Shown here: positions 1 through 10,900 of the stretch, in pieces | Position numbering within the stretch: the first letter of the stretch is position 1 | Layout of the letters: each line of letters begins with the position of its first letter | Assembly (NCBI RefSeq): GCF_949628215.1 | Contig: NC_134279.1 | Span: forward strand, 82,577,330-82,641,329 | Direction: 5' to 3' | Source: Phalacrocorax aristotelis | Lineage: Eukaryota; Chordata; Aves; Suliformes; Phalacrocoracidae | Length of the DNA stretch: 64,000 bases | Notes under the pieces: generated by a model | Seen by the model: only the letters and a program-made list of their open reading frames with translations | Told to the model about the DNA's origin: nothing | Databases searched by the model: none | Position numbers and translations under genes: made by a program

Positions 1-721
1 ACCTGTGAAAGCAGAAATAGGGCTAATTTTAGTTAGGCTGAGTTTCAGACCTTGCTTAGCTTGTGATGCTCAGCAGGGCTTGGGCTGTCCTTGATCTCTT
101 CGGGGGCGTCTCCGAGGCAGCCATCCCCAACCGTGTCCAAGGGGGAAAATAGGTGCCTCCATTTCTCTTCATCCTCTGGCTGACTTCATCCTGCAGCGGG
201 CTGGGCTCCTGTGGGGGCATAAGGCAAAACTCCCATGAGATGCAAAGCAGGACTTGGGGACAGAGGCCCACCAGTGCAGTCGGATGGGGTCAGAAGGCTC
301 ACGCGGCTCCTGCTCCACCGCCAAGCCGTGGCATGGGAACAACAGTGGGCAGCAAGGCAGACCCACCTCCATCCCCAGGCTCTTCAGAGAGGAGTCTTGT
401 GTGGCCACCCACTGCCGTGCTTTGCAAAGCCCCTGCATGTTGACGCCGTCTGCCCCAAACTACTACTGTCCTTTGGAAACAGTGGTTTTAACCAAGCAGA
501 AACCAAATCCAGAGCTAGCTTCGAGGGCATGGGAGTAAGAGGTGTTGAGCCGGTCCTGCAAGGAAGCCAAATCCCCGTGGGATGCAGTGATGGGGATGGG
601 ACCGGGGTGGACCCCTTCCCATGGTGGGGATTCGAGATATCCTCTGCTCTCTGTTGCTCAACTTGCGGGGCAGCAAGACTGCCAGGTCCTGCACCGACCG
701 TGCTCTCTGCTCCTCTTCCAG
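1..721 (+). other. FBXO41: Intron ahead of the last FBXO41 exon
   Basis: No convincing coding exon was found here on either strand. It ends in a good acceptor: a pyrimidine-rich stretch (ctctctgctcctcttccag) whose AG is at 720-721. Read as the final intron of the plus-strand gene that ends at 784. Open frames in this stretch have no family resemblance. Confidence 0.5.
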
Positions 722-784
722 GCCCTGAGGAAGAGACCTGGCTTCTCCAAGATTTTACACATCAAAGTGGAAGGAGGCTGTTAG
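722..784 (+). CDS. FBXO41: F-box protein 41, last coding exon (partial gene)
   Basis: The 63-nt exon follows the acceptor at 720-721 and reads ALRKRPGFSKILHIKVEGGC, then TAG at 782-784. It starts in phase 0. The rest of the gene lies left of the window. The call rests on position (FBXO41 is the expected plus-strand neighbour, tail to tail with CCT7, in the conserved CCT7-PRADC1-SMYD5-NOTO block) and on the C-terminal peptide, which fits the end of the leucine-rich C-terminal region as I remember it. FBXO41 is a neuron-enriched F-box protein, a substrate adaptor of SCF (SKP1-CUL1) ubiquitin ligases. Neither the F-box nor the coiled coil is in the window. A different plus-strand gene cannot be excluded from 20 residues alone. 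Confidence 0.65.
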   Translation, partial: ALRKRPGFSKILHIKVEGGC

Positions 785-3700
785 ACCTTCAGGGAACCAC
801 AAAGCACATTCCCTCCTCTGCCCGGCGGAGCCAGAGGCCCCGCGAAACCAAACCCACCGTCCACCGCTCATCCATTGCTGGACCTGGAGCACGGAGACGC
901 TGGTCCATGCACAAAAAAAACCCAGACTCTTGCAGGCCTTAGTGACTGCCAGCCGGCGCTTATCCCCAGGGCCAGCTCACGGGCAAGAAGGTGCTACTTA
1001 AGGAATTTTTTTGGCTGCCCCAAGAGGCAGGGCTATGCTCTTTCCTGGGAGGGAAGATGGCTTCGAACCCCTCGTGGCTGCTCATTGCCAAGGATCCTTG
1101 TTTGGGGAATGCCTTTTTCTTCGAACTCTCTCTCTGGAGTGGGGAGGGTTTGCTGTTTGATGGTGTGGAAGCTGAGGGTGGCTCATCCCATCCCTGCGGG
1201 CTCTCTGCAGAGCGCCGGGCTCGGCGCCGCTGCGTCATGGCTGGACCATCCCCGTCCTCTCCGTAGGCTCATGGATGTTGGGCGGGAAGGGGCCGTTCCT
1301 CCAGAGGAAATGGTGCCCAGCATTCCTGCAGGGTTTCCGCTCGTTTTCATTTCATTTGTTTAACGGAGGGGCACCCAAACCTGGGTAAACACTGCCCAGA
1401 AACCAGCAGCCACGACAGCACAAGCCGGGATGCCAGAGCTGCATCTCGGGGGCTGTAGGAGCCAGAGGACACCAGGAGCGGTGATCGCTCTTCCGGAGGT
1501 TTCCAGCCTCACCTCCTCTCCACCCAGACCTTCCTGCCAAGGCAATAAACCATCTCCAAAATCCTCGTCCACCAGGAAACACGGGTCATGCTTCTGTCCC
1601 CACCAACATCCACCACCCGCTCAGGTTTCCTCCGGAGCGAGTTGTCCCATGAGGAGAGAGGGACTGTCATGGGACACCCACATTTGCCATCTCATCACCT
1701 TGCTGAGCAGCTTGAAGGAGAAACCCAGGTCAAATTGTCCCAAAATCCAAAGCTGCTGGTGAAAATGTCAGCCCAACTGCCCTATGGCCACGGCTTTTTT
1801 TTTAATTCTGCTTTTTTCTTCTGGCTGTCTTCTGCCTGCAAGGACATCATCCCTCCCAAAATACCTTTCTTTTTCCAAAGGAAGAGGCTTTTGAAAGGCA
1901 TCCAGCAGGGTCAGGACCCTCCACCCCGGGGAGAAGGTGCCAGGAGGTGCCCACGCCATGGGGAACACCCATCACAGCACTGCCAGCAGCAGGGACACAC
2001 TGGCCTTAACCACAGCCCCCTGCCACCCCCAGCCCCAACCAGGCGTGCTTCAACCCGACGTGCTGAGCTGAGAGGGGCTGACTGGGAAAAACAGATTTTT
2101 TGGGGGTTTGTCCTCTTCTCTGGACCATCGCTGGAGGTTTCAGTGCCTGTTGGCCAGCATGGCTGTGAGAAGACAGCCGTTCCCGGGGCACCTCCCCTTC
2201 CTCCAGCCCTCCCAGGGCGATGGGCTGCCTTGGAGCTTCCCCCCACCCCCAGGAGGGAGGAGGTTGCAGACCCATCCTGGTACCACCTTCCTCATCCACA
2301 TCATGAGAGCTGCAGACCTCAGCCGGGGACTCCCAGCATGCCAACAGCCCCCAATAGAAAATGAAATCTATTCCAAATCGCTGAAGCTGGTGGTGGGCTG
2401 GAGGCAGCTCCGGGGTCTCCAACCCCAGAAGGCACCTGAGGAGACCATGTCATCCTCCCCTCATCCCCTCTGTGCCATCTCCTCTGAAGCAGGGTAGGGG
2501 GCCATAACCCCCCATTTGAAGCACCTCCGTTCCCCCACTGATGGCAGCTTTCCAGGAGAAGGCTGTTCCCCGTATGCACAAAATATGGGAGCGCAAAAAA
2601 ATACCTGCAAGAAATTACCGCGTCCCACCATGCCACCACAGGCAGCATTGGACGAGCTCCCCGGCACTGGTGGGTGAGCTCCCCATCGTGCCCGCTGTGG
2701 GTTTACCTCCACCCCGGGGAGGCTGAGACATGCGTGATCCAGGGGCAAGAGGAGCGAGGGATGCCCCGACCAGCAAAAAACCAAACACCCAGCAACAGCT
2801 ACAGTCCCCCGGGGACCACCCGGCCACCATCCCACGAACACGGTCCCAGAGGAGATGTTACCATTTGAAACAGCGCAGAGACTTGCGAAATTCCCTTAAA
2901 AAAAAAAAAAAACAAAGTAAGTATTTATTTCTATAAAGAAAAGAAGAAAAAAAAAAAAGATTTTAAAGGAAAATTATATACTCAGCATGTTTATACACTC
3001 TATGCTTAATGACTATCGTGTTGGAGAGTCGTGTCCGAAGACTGAAGGTGGCTGCTCCGGGTTTGCTGCTAGCCCGTGCCCGGCCCCTCGCCCGCTCCAC
3101 CGGGCCGTGGGAGAGGCGAGGACGGGGTGATGGAAAGCCGGGGGAGATGCTGAGGACTCTTGGAGAAACTGTCTGTGCTCGCCAGAGAGGCCGGAGCGCC
3201 CGCCGCCGCCGGTGGTTGTGTCTGCTGGTGGCCGCGGTGGCGAGGAGCGTGGGTGGGTGGGTGACATTCCCGTCCCCCCGCTGCCGTGAGGGTTTTGTAA
3301 GTCACGGCAGGACAACCCGAACTCGGTGCCTCGGTGTGTCGCCCAGACCAGACCAAACCATCCGCCCCGCCCCCCCACTGGGGCATTCCCAAAAAGTCCA
3401 ACTTTTTGCTTAGCAAAGCCCCGTTTTTACAAAAATCCTGCAATGACACAAGACCTTGAGCAGGTTCAAGGATTAGAACATGGAAAGTGGGTTTTTTCCC
3501 CCATTTTGCCTGGGCTTGGATGGGTCACTTCCTTCTCCTCCTCCTCCTCCTCGGCTGGGGATGAAGGTGGCTGGCACAGTGACACAGGCTTGGTGGTAAT
3601 GAGAGCCCTGCCTCTCCCTGGCCCTGCCAGTGGCTCCTAATTGCCCAGGTTGTTAATGGCAACGAGCTCATTAACGGCTCCGTATTTCTTCCACTGAAAT

Positions 3701-5299
3701 GTCATATTGATGGTTTCCCTGCTGCTTTCCCTCCCCGTCTTGCCGACGCGTGGCCCCTGTTGGCTCCCCCCCAAGCCCTCATCGCCCACCACCATCCCTA
3801 CGGATGCTCGGGTGCTGCCGCCTGTGACCGTAGGATTCACCATGTTGGTCATAGGGTTTCATCCCCATTTCCTCTGGAAATGATGGAGATGCACAGAAAT
3901 ACCAAATCCTCTGGGAAAGCCTTGAAATCACACAGTGTATTCAGGTGCTGGTAGGGAAGGGACTGCTGTAGTGGGAGCTCAACCCCATACTAGACCCTAG
4001 TGAAGCCCCAGAGGGGCCCTGCGATGACAATCCCCAGCAAAAGCCACGGCACAGCTGCCTGGCCGGGAGCGAGCATCAGCAGCGAGCAGCTCGGGGTCAC
4101 GGCGATAACCGGATCTGATGGGGGCTGGATGGACGGTGCTGCCAGTTCCTGCCAGACCTGGTTCCCACGGGACCAGTTTTGGGGGGATTTTCCCTTTTCT
4201 AGCGAATTTGCCCAAAGTTTCCCCCTGGCCAACGCTCGCAACATTCCTCCTCTCTTTAATTTGGGTGCCGGTCAGGGATCTCAAGAGGAACACCACCAGC
4301 AAAGCCAGCTCGGGAGCTAAATTTATCGCAAATCCATGTTTTTCCGTCTCACTCGTGTGTGGGGTTTTGCTCGTCACCCACCGCGCCGCGCCCCCAGGAG
4401 CCGGGGATGCTCCGGGCACCGGCTGCCTCCTCCCGCCTTCACCCCTGCGCCCCCGGCTTGCTGGGGCCCGGGGGTGCGAGGGCTCCGGGAAAGGGGGAAC
4501 CCCACCACGTTGGTTCCATCCAAGGAGGCTTTTAAACCTCTTTATCAAGCAAAGAAGGCAAGAACAAAAATCCCACCTCTCGCCGTCTGTCACCCAAGGC
4601 ACGGCCGCGGCCGGGTCTCGGCCGGATTGTTTGGATCCTCCAAAAGGCTCCGAATTTGGTGAAAACACAACAAAAAAAAACCATGAAAAATGTTGGTAAA
4701 GGCTCTTAAAGCAGTTTAACAACGTTTTCTCTCAGTTTTTAGAGGATCCCACCCCAAGAGCTGGCGCATCGCTTCCGCCTCTCATTTTGGGTTAAAGACC
4801 TGCAGGTTGGGGTGGAGGAAAAGCATGTGGGAATCGGTGCCAAGTGACAAAATGCTTTAAAAGTTAAAAAAAGGAAAGGGAGCGGGGAGATTTTAGCAAC
4901 CGGAGGTGATTTGTTGCGACCGAAGCGGGGTGTTGTTGCCAGGTGAGCGACCTTCCCCATCGGTGGGAGGCAAAATAGTCCCCGCGGTGGGTGAAACGGG
5001 CCCTCCTGCCCCAAGGAAAAGCTGCTTCGCGTCCTTCCCTGGCACGCAGGAGCAAGGAGAGGAGGGAAAACTGCCCAAAAGCAGAAAAAATGGGAAATCT
5101 TTTTATTCTTTTTTTTTTCTGATCCAGCCTCGGGCTTGAGCCCCGTGGAGGCGGGGGGGGGCCGAGGCGGGCTGGGGCCGGGGACAAGCGGGTGCAATGG
5201 TGCGGGAGGGCGGGGTGGCTCCGGGGAAGCGGGCGCGGTAACGCACACTTTGCTTAGAGATAATCAGAGGACGCGCTCCCCGCGGGGAGAGAAATCTAC

Positions 5300-5329
5300 A
5301 TATATATAGGTAGATGTATCTATATATAT
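5300..5329 (+). other. AU-rich stem-loop in the FBXO41 3' UTR
   Basis: Two perfectly complementary 10-nt arms, atatatatag at 5300-5309 and ctatatatat at 5320-5329, flank a 10-nt loop. In the plus-strand transcript this would fold as a simple A-U stem-loop about 650 nt ahead of the poly(A) signal. Confidence 0.5.
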
Positions 5330-5979
5330 ACAGGAATCACAATCATTTCCCTAAAGCACTTCGCGGCGGCGTTTCCTCCAGCGCAAGCTCAGCCCCGGTG
5401 AGCGATTTCCACGGGGCCCTGTACAGCGACCTCCCCCTTCCCGAAAGGTAGCGAGTTTGCCTCCTAAGTTATTTTTTTAAAATCTATATAAATTTAGGTC
5501 TATTTTAGTCTTTCGCAGCGATGTGCCAGTGTCTGGAGAACCAAACACCCCTTTTTTTCCCCCCTTCCCCAGCCCCGCGGTCCCTTGATGTTAAATCAGG
5601 TCTTCGATGCTAAATCTGCCGGGGGGGGCTGCCCTGGAGGAGGGGGAGCGGCGGGGATGGGGCGCAGCTGAGATTGGGGCGCAGCCGGAGGCGGGGAGGG
5701 GTCGGGGGGAGGTTTTGGAGGGGTTTGTCGGCAGCAGGGTCCAACCGCGGCCGCGGGGGGCAAGCGGGCGAGGCGGCGGCTGCCGCCCGTCGGCCGGGGG
5801 GGACCGTGATTTTAGCACTTTGGTTGGTACTATCACCTGTAGACGCACTTTGATGTTGTTGCTTTGAAACTTTGCCGAGTGTAAACAATGTGTATTTAAA
5901 GAATTACCAAAAAAAAGAAAAAAAACACCAAAAAAAAAAAAAAAAGGTGTGTAAAGACCTATTTTATGATTCAGTGTTG

Positions 5980-5985
5980 AATAAA
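5980..5985 (+). other. FBXO41: Poly(A) signal AATAAA, FBXO41 3' end
   Basis: This is a canonical AATAAA, followed 15-30 nt later by a G/T-containing stretch (gatggaggtggggt). It marks the likely end of the plus-strand transcript. Confidence 0.6.
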
Positions 5986-6002
5986 GACTCTTGAGATGGA
6001 GG

Positions 6003-7570
6003 TGGGGTATTCACTCTCCCGAGGGTCACATTAAACCCGGGCCGGTGCTGGCCAGCTCCGGCACCAAACCAGTTTGGGGTTTTGGGGCTCGGTGAGACCA
6101 CTTTGGTGGCTGGGGCTTACTGGGAGCACCCCTCCTCCTCCCCGCAGGCGCAGGGGCGGCAGGGCCCACGCGGCGCGGAACAAAGCGGGGTGCAGGGACA
6201 GCCGGCCCCGTGTCTTGGCGGCACGGGAGCGTTGGGCAGCGCAAGCTGGTGCGCCAGAGCCCTGCAGCGGGCAAAGGGAGGGCTTAGGGCCTGCGGCGGG
6301 GCCGCTCCCGGCCCCACGGCCTTTGGCAACAGAGGGGGCTGATCTTGCACCGTCGCAGAGGGAACAGTGGAGCTTGAACGTTTTTGTGCCCATTCTTTGC
6401 TGAAAAAAAACCTGATTTCTGAGCAGTCACGGAAGGAAAAAGGAAAAGGAAATGGGGGGGTGTTAATTTTTGGTGGAGAAAACTCCATTGGGGATCCCCG
6501 GTTCCCAGATTACGACCCCCCAGGGCTGGGAAACAGCTTTACACATTGGAGAGTCTCACAGCAAGAGCTGGAGCCCCCCCAGCTTCGCAGACCCTGGCCA
6601 GGCAGTCCTGGGAGCCGGGAGGAGACGCGGAGGGAACACGTTCCTCCGGCTCCCTGCGGCTGGAGGGGAAACCTCCTGCCCCGAGGATCCGCCACGGGCA
6701 ACCCACCGGCTGCCTGCACGGAGGGACCGAGGATCAGCCCCTGCTAGTCCTGGTTTTACCCCTCCCAGGCTGCAGAGCTGTGTTTTCTCTCGGGAGCGTT
6801 CATCTTTAAATGCCAGCGCTAAGAAACACCGAGAGAGGTTTTACACGAAAGCTGTGACCGCACTCGTGTTTCAATACACCCGCTCACGCGCTGCCAACCG
6901 CGCCTCAGACGGAGAGGAACGGCCACAAGGGTCACATTAAGGGACGCGCCGGATGCCTCTGCGCCTGTGACAGGGCTCGTACCGGCTGTCGCACGGCAGC
7001 GCTTTACAAGCGAGGCAGAATTAACCTGTTTTGTGGTGTAACGGACCATCGACTCGCCTAACGAAATGAGATCTCAAAGGGTCGATACCTGATAGGTACC
7101 ACATTTCCTCCATTTTCTCCCATTAACACTTTAAACCGACCAGACCTGTGTCTGCCCTAAGAGAAGTTCCCTGCCGGAGGCGGCCCAAGCGCCAGGACCC
7201 ATCCCTGAAGCACCACCAGCCCCACACATCCCCTCCCTGCAGCCCCTCGGCAGGGCCAGAGACGTCAGACACAGCTGCTGCCCTGAACCACCTTCCACGA
7301 AGCAAAAGGCAAGAGGTAAATGGCCCATTAAGCAAAAGCACATTGAAATATCTCTGATATTTCTTTGCTTCAAGAGAGGCAACAAGCACAGAGGCGATCC
7401 GTCTTGGAAGGACAAGGAACTGGGGTGCGTGAGGAATCGGCCCTACTTCCCAAGCATGGCGCCTGCTTTTTAAATGGGGAAAAAAAAACCCAATTGGAAA
7501 GGTTAAACTTTTAATTCTAGCCCCATGGAATGGAACAAGCAGCAGAGAACGGAGGAACAGCCCAGTCTGC
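6003..7570. other. Gap between converging FBXO41 and CCT7 3' ends
   Basis: GC-rich DNA with no exon, RNA gene or repeat that I can support. The 10-mer gtcacattaa occurs near 6026 and again near 6930, too short to mean anything. Both flanking genes end here, so no promoter is expected. Confidence 0.5.
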
Positions 7571-7590
7571 CACCGACACAAAGTCATCTT

Positions 7591-7596
7591 TTTATT
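7591..7596 (-). other. CCT7: Poly(A) signal of CCT7
   Basis: TTTATT on the plus strand is AATAAA on the minus strand, 379 nt beyond the CCT7 stop codon. It gives a 3' UTR of about 400 nt (roughly 7575-7974). Confidence 0.65.
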
Positions 7597-7974
7597 GTGT
7601 TGGAGCCTGGGTTCAAAAACCCCAGCAGGGAAAAAAAAAAGAAATGAGGAGTATAAATACGAACAAACCCAACACTCGCTGCGCTACCGCTGGCGTCGAA
7701 GAGGGCTCTGCCCAGCGCGGCTTCCAAGTGGAAGGACGAGGGGAGCCGAAGGGGATCAGCACCGTGGAGGAAATGTTGGGGCAGGGCATCTTGCAGGAGG
7801 TTGCCGCTGCCGAGGCCAAGATTTGACACTAATTAAACATGGCCGGTGGTTGCCTGTAAGCCCTCAAAACCGACCATCTGGTAAAAGGACCGTTAATTAA
7901 GCTAGAAATCAATTCTTTTTCCACGTCGCACATTGGAGGAGAGCGCCAGCCCCCATCACGCCGCCGCCAGGGTC

Positions 7975-10900
7975 TCAGTGGTTGTGGGGTCGGCCTCGGC
8001 CCCGGCCCCGGCCGCTGGGCGCGGCTTCCACGCTGGAACGGGGGTTCTTGATGGTTTCATCCACGGAGACGATGAGGCAGGCGGCCTCGGAGGCTGCCGT
8101 CAGCGCGTTGATGCGCACGATGGCCGGCTCCCACACACAGGCCTCGAAGTTATCGGCGATGTCCTCGTTGTTCACGTCCACACCGTACCACATACCTCCC
8201 TGCAGGGAGAGAAGAGGGATGAGGGGCTCATTATTGAGCTGGTCGGGACTTCAGGGACAGCCCACTGGGAAGCAAAACCACGCAGACATTAAGGGGGAGG
8301 CAGAGACAGGGACCCTGCTGTACAACAGAATAATATTTGAGAGAAATACAAAGGAAAAGCCACCCCAAAAAGCCTTTGTTGTCAGCAGAGCGTGCCAGCA
8401 AAGCCTCATAAAACAGGTGACTTCCCTTGGGCACCTCAGGACAAGGCCCTTGAGGCGCTGGAGCGTGTCCAGAGAAGGGCAGGGGGGCTGGGGCAGGGTC
8501 TGGAGCACAAGTGTGCTGGGGGGCGGCTGAGGGGGCTGGGGGGGTTTAGCCTGGAGAAGAGGGGGCTGAGGGGAGCCCTTCTCGCTCTCTGCAGCTGCCT
8601 GAGAGGGGCTGGAGTGAGGGGGGGGTCGGTCTCTGCTCCCAAGTCACCAGGGACAGGGCGAGAGGGAACGGCCTCAGGCTGCGTCAGGGGAGGTTTAGGT
8701 TGGAGATGAGGGAAAATGTCTTCCCTGCCAGAGGGGTCAGGCCCTGGCACAGGCTGCCCAGAGAGGTGGGGGAGTCACCGTCCCTGGGGGGGTTCAAACA
8801 CCGTGCAGACGTGGCACTTGGGGCCATGGTTTAGGAGGCCTGGGGGTGTTGGGTTGGGGGGTTGGACTTGCTGACCCTAGAGGTCTTTTCCAACCTTAAT
8901 GATTCTACAATTCTACGATTTCAGAAAAAAGCTGTAGAAGTCTTACAGGACTGATTTCCATTCCACTGCTGGCACACTCCCCTACCCACAGCCCCAGTTT
9001 TTGCAGCCCAAGATAGAGCCACTCATTTCAGTGCACTCCTCCTAACCCCGCAATCACCAGCAGGATGAAATGTGGAGGAAGGTACCCCACAAAGCTTCCA
9101 AGAGAAGCAAAAGGCCAACCCTTCACTGCCCGAAGTTGGGCCGTGTGTGCACACACAGACACGCTCCACAAGATGTGAAATGACTGCGAGCAATCGGGAC
9201 CTTCAGCCTGCAGCTCTGGAAGACAGACAGCTCGGCCAACTTCCGTACTCTAATTACTTTAATGTTTAATATAGAAGCCTCCCTCCTGACAAACGATGCA
9301 TTTTTAAAAAGCAAATCAAAACTCCCAGCTCTAGAAATCACCCGACAGCTGTGATCAAAGGCAAGACGGATCGTTTCCTTTTATAGAAACCTGCAGATCA
9401 AGCCCACACTTGATCTGAAACCAAAACACTGCATCTCATCAAAGAGGACACAAGCCTAACATGGGCTTAGCTGAATTACACTGGATCTGTCAGGCTCAAG
9501 GCAAAAAAAAAAAAAAAAAAAAAGGAAGAATTAAGTCACACACTGCTGCCGGATCTCCCTACCGGCCCTCGGTTCCATGGTGGGCACCTACCTGCGCGTG
9601 CCTGGCTCGGAGCTTGTTCAGTATGTTGGTGGCATCAAAGCCAGCGTTGTCGCAGAGCTGGCGGGGAATGATCTCGAGGGCTTTAGCGTAAGCACCTATC
9701 AGCAGCTGCTGCTTGCCCGGAATGGTCCTGGAATAGTCCCGCAGGTATTTGGAAAGCTCCATCTCTATCGCACCACCGCCGGCAACAACCGAGTCGTTCT
9801 GAAAAAGGGGAAACTCTCACTCTCGTTCCAGGAATGGGGAAAGCAGGAAAAGCCTCCCCTCCTGCAAGCGTTGCATGTCAGGGCGACACAGACACACCAC
9901 AGGCCCGGGGGAACCTATAGACCAGGCTGCCGCCATCCCTGGGAGAGCCTGGGAGCTTCAGAAACAGGCCAAGACCCTCCGGTGGCAGCTACCAGCGGCT
10001 CCTTCCAGCCATGCACAACGTAAAGCAGCAGTGTAGGGACGCTGTACTTGGGAGGGATGGCAGAGCACAGCTCCCTGGCACTGGGCAAGGTTCCCTCACT
10101 TTTGTAAAGCATTCAAAAATAAAGATATTTGTAGCAGTGCTTCACAGCCAAGTTCTGCTAATTCCCCCCCCCCGTTTGTTTCAGTAGGGAGATCAGGATG
10201 TTCTTTCTAAAAGCAAAACAGTTCCAAAAATCTTGACATGTTTTTTCCCATCCCCTCGGGGCACTCAGCCTCAAAGCTGTTTTTAACCAGGAAACGCCAC
10301 ATTAACACATTTGTATGCATAACCCAGAAACGCCCGTGCCGAGGCAGCATCTATCACGCAGGACCAGCAACTCCACCAGCGGAGCTCATGTTCACACATG
10401 CCTCAGACTTGTCTCTTGGTGTTCCCAGCCTATCTTGGCAGCCAGGGGACAGTTTCCCCCTCAGATTGGTCACCAAAAGCAGGAACAAGTGGCTTTAACA
10501 GGTGTTGACATGCACACGGGATCAACCCTGCTATTTAAATCTATTGAAGATCCACCCAACACACCCAAAATCTCATGGTCCCTTTAGGATGGAGGTGTTT
10601 ACAGAGCACGCCACAACCGTGGAAGCACAGGTTACGACTGTACTAGAGAGAAGGCAAAACCCCAGGCGTGCCTGAAAAGCAGCTGGCAATGCTGCAGCGA
10701 CGTCGCTGCTTCGGCCACGGAACAGCACTTGAGTTAAATCAATCGGACCCTGCCTGTCTGCGTGCTCCACTCTACCGGCTGAGAGCTCCCGGCCTCTCCA
10801 GAGAGGCCTCAGCCAAATGCCGGCATGTGAAAAGGTTTCTAGAAGGAGTTACAGCTGTGCCAGGCTCAATCAACAACCCCAACACCAACCCAGCGGGGAG

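Larger units (their letters stand above)
785..6002 (+). other. FBXO41: Long 3' UTR of FBXO41
   Basis: About 5.2 kb with no credible coding exon runs from the stop codon to a canonical AATAAA at 5980-5985. Blocks that look non-random are A-rich and AT-rich stretches at 2890-3005, the AU-rich hairpin near 5300, an AT stretch at 5468-5515, and 5805-5990, which carries two GCACTTT heptamers (seed matches to the miR-17/20/93 family) near 5815 and 5847. The length would suit a neuronal transcript. Whether it is one exon cannot be proved here; an internal poly(A) site in the A-rich zone near 2900-3000 is possible. Confidence 0.55.

Noticed and set aside
1588-2364. 258-residue plus-strand frame in the FBXO41 3' UTR
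   Set aside because: No domain, low complexity, lies after the stop of the gene with no splice support.
6026-6940. Shared 10-mer gtcacattaa
   Set aside because: Too short and only two copies; chance.
9503-9523. A21 run as a retrocopy tail
   Set aside because: No gene-like or SINE-like sequence is attached.
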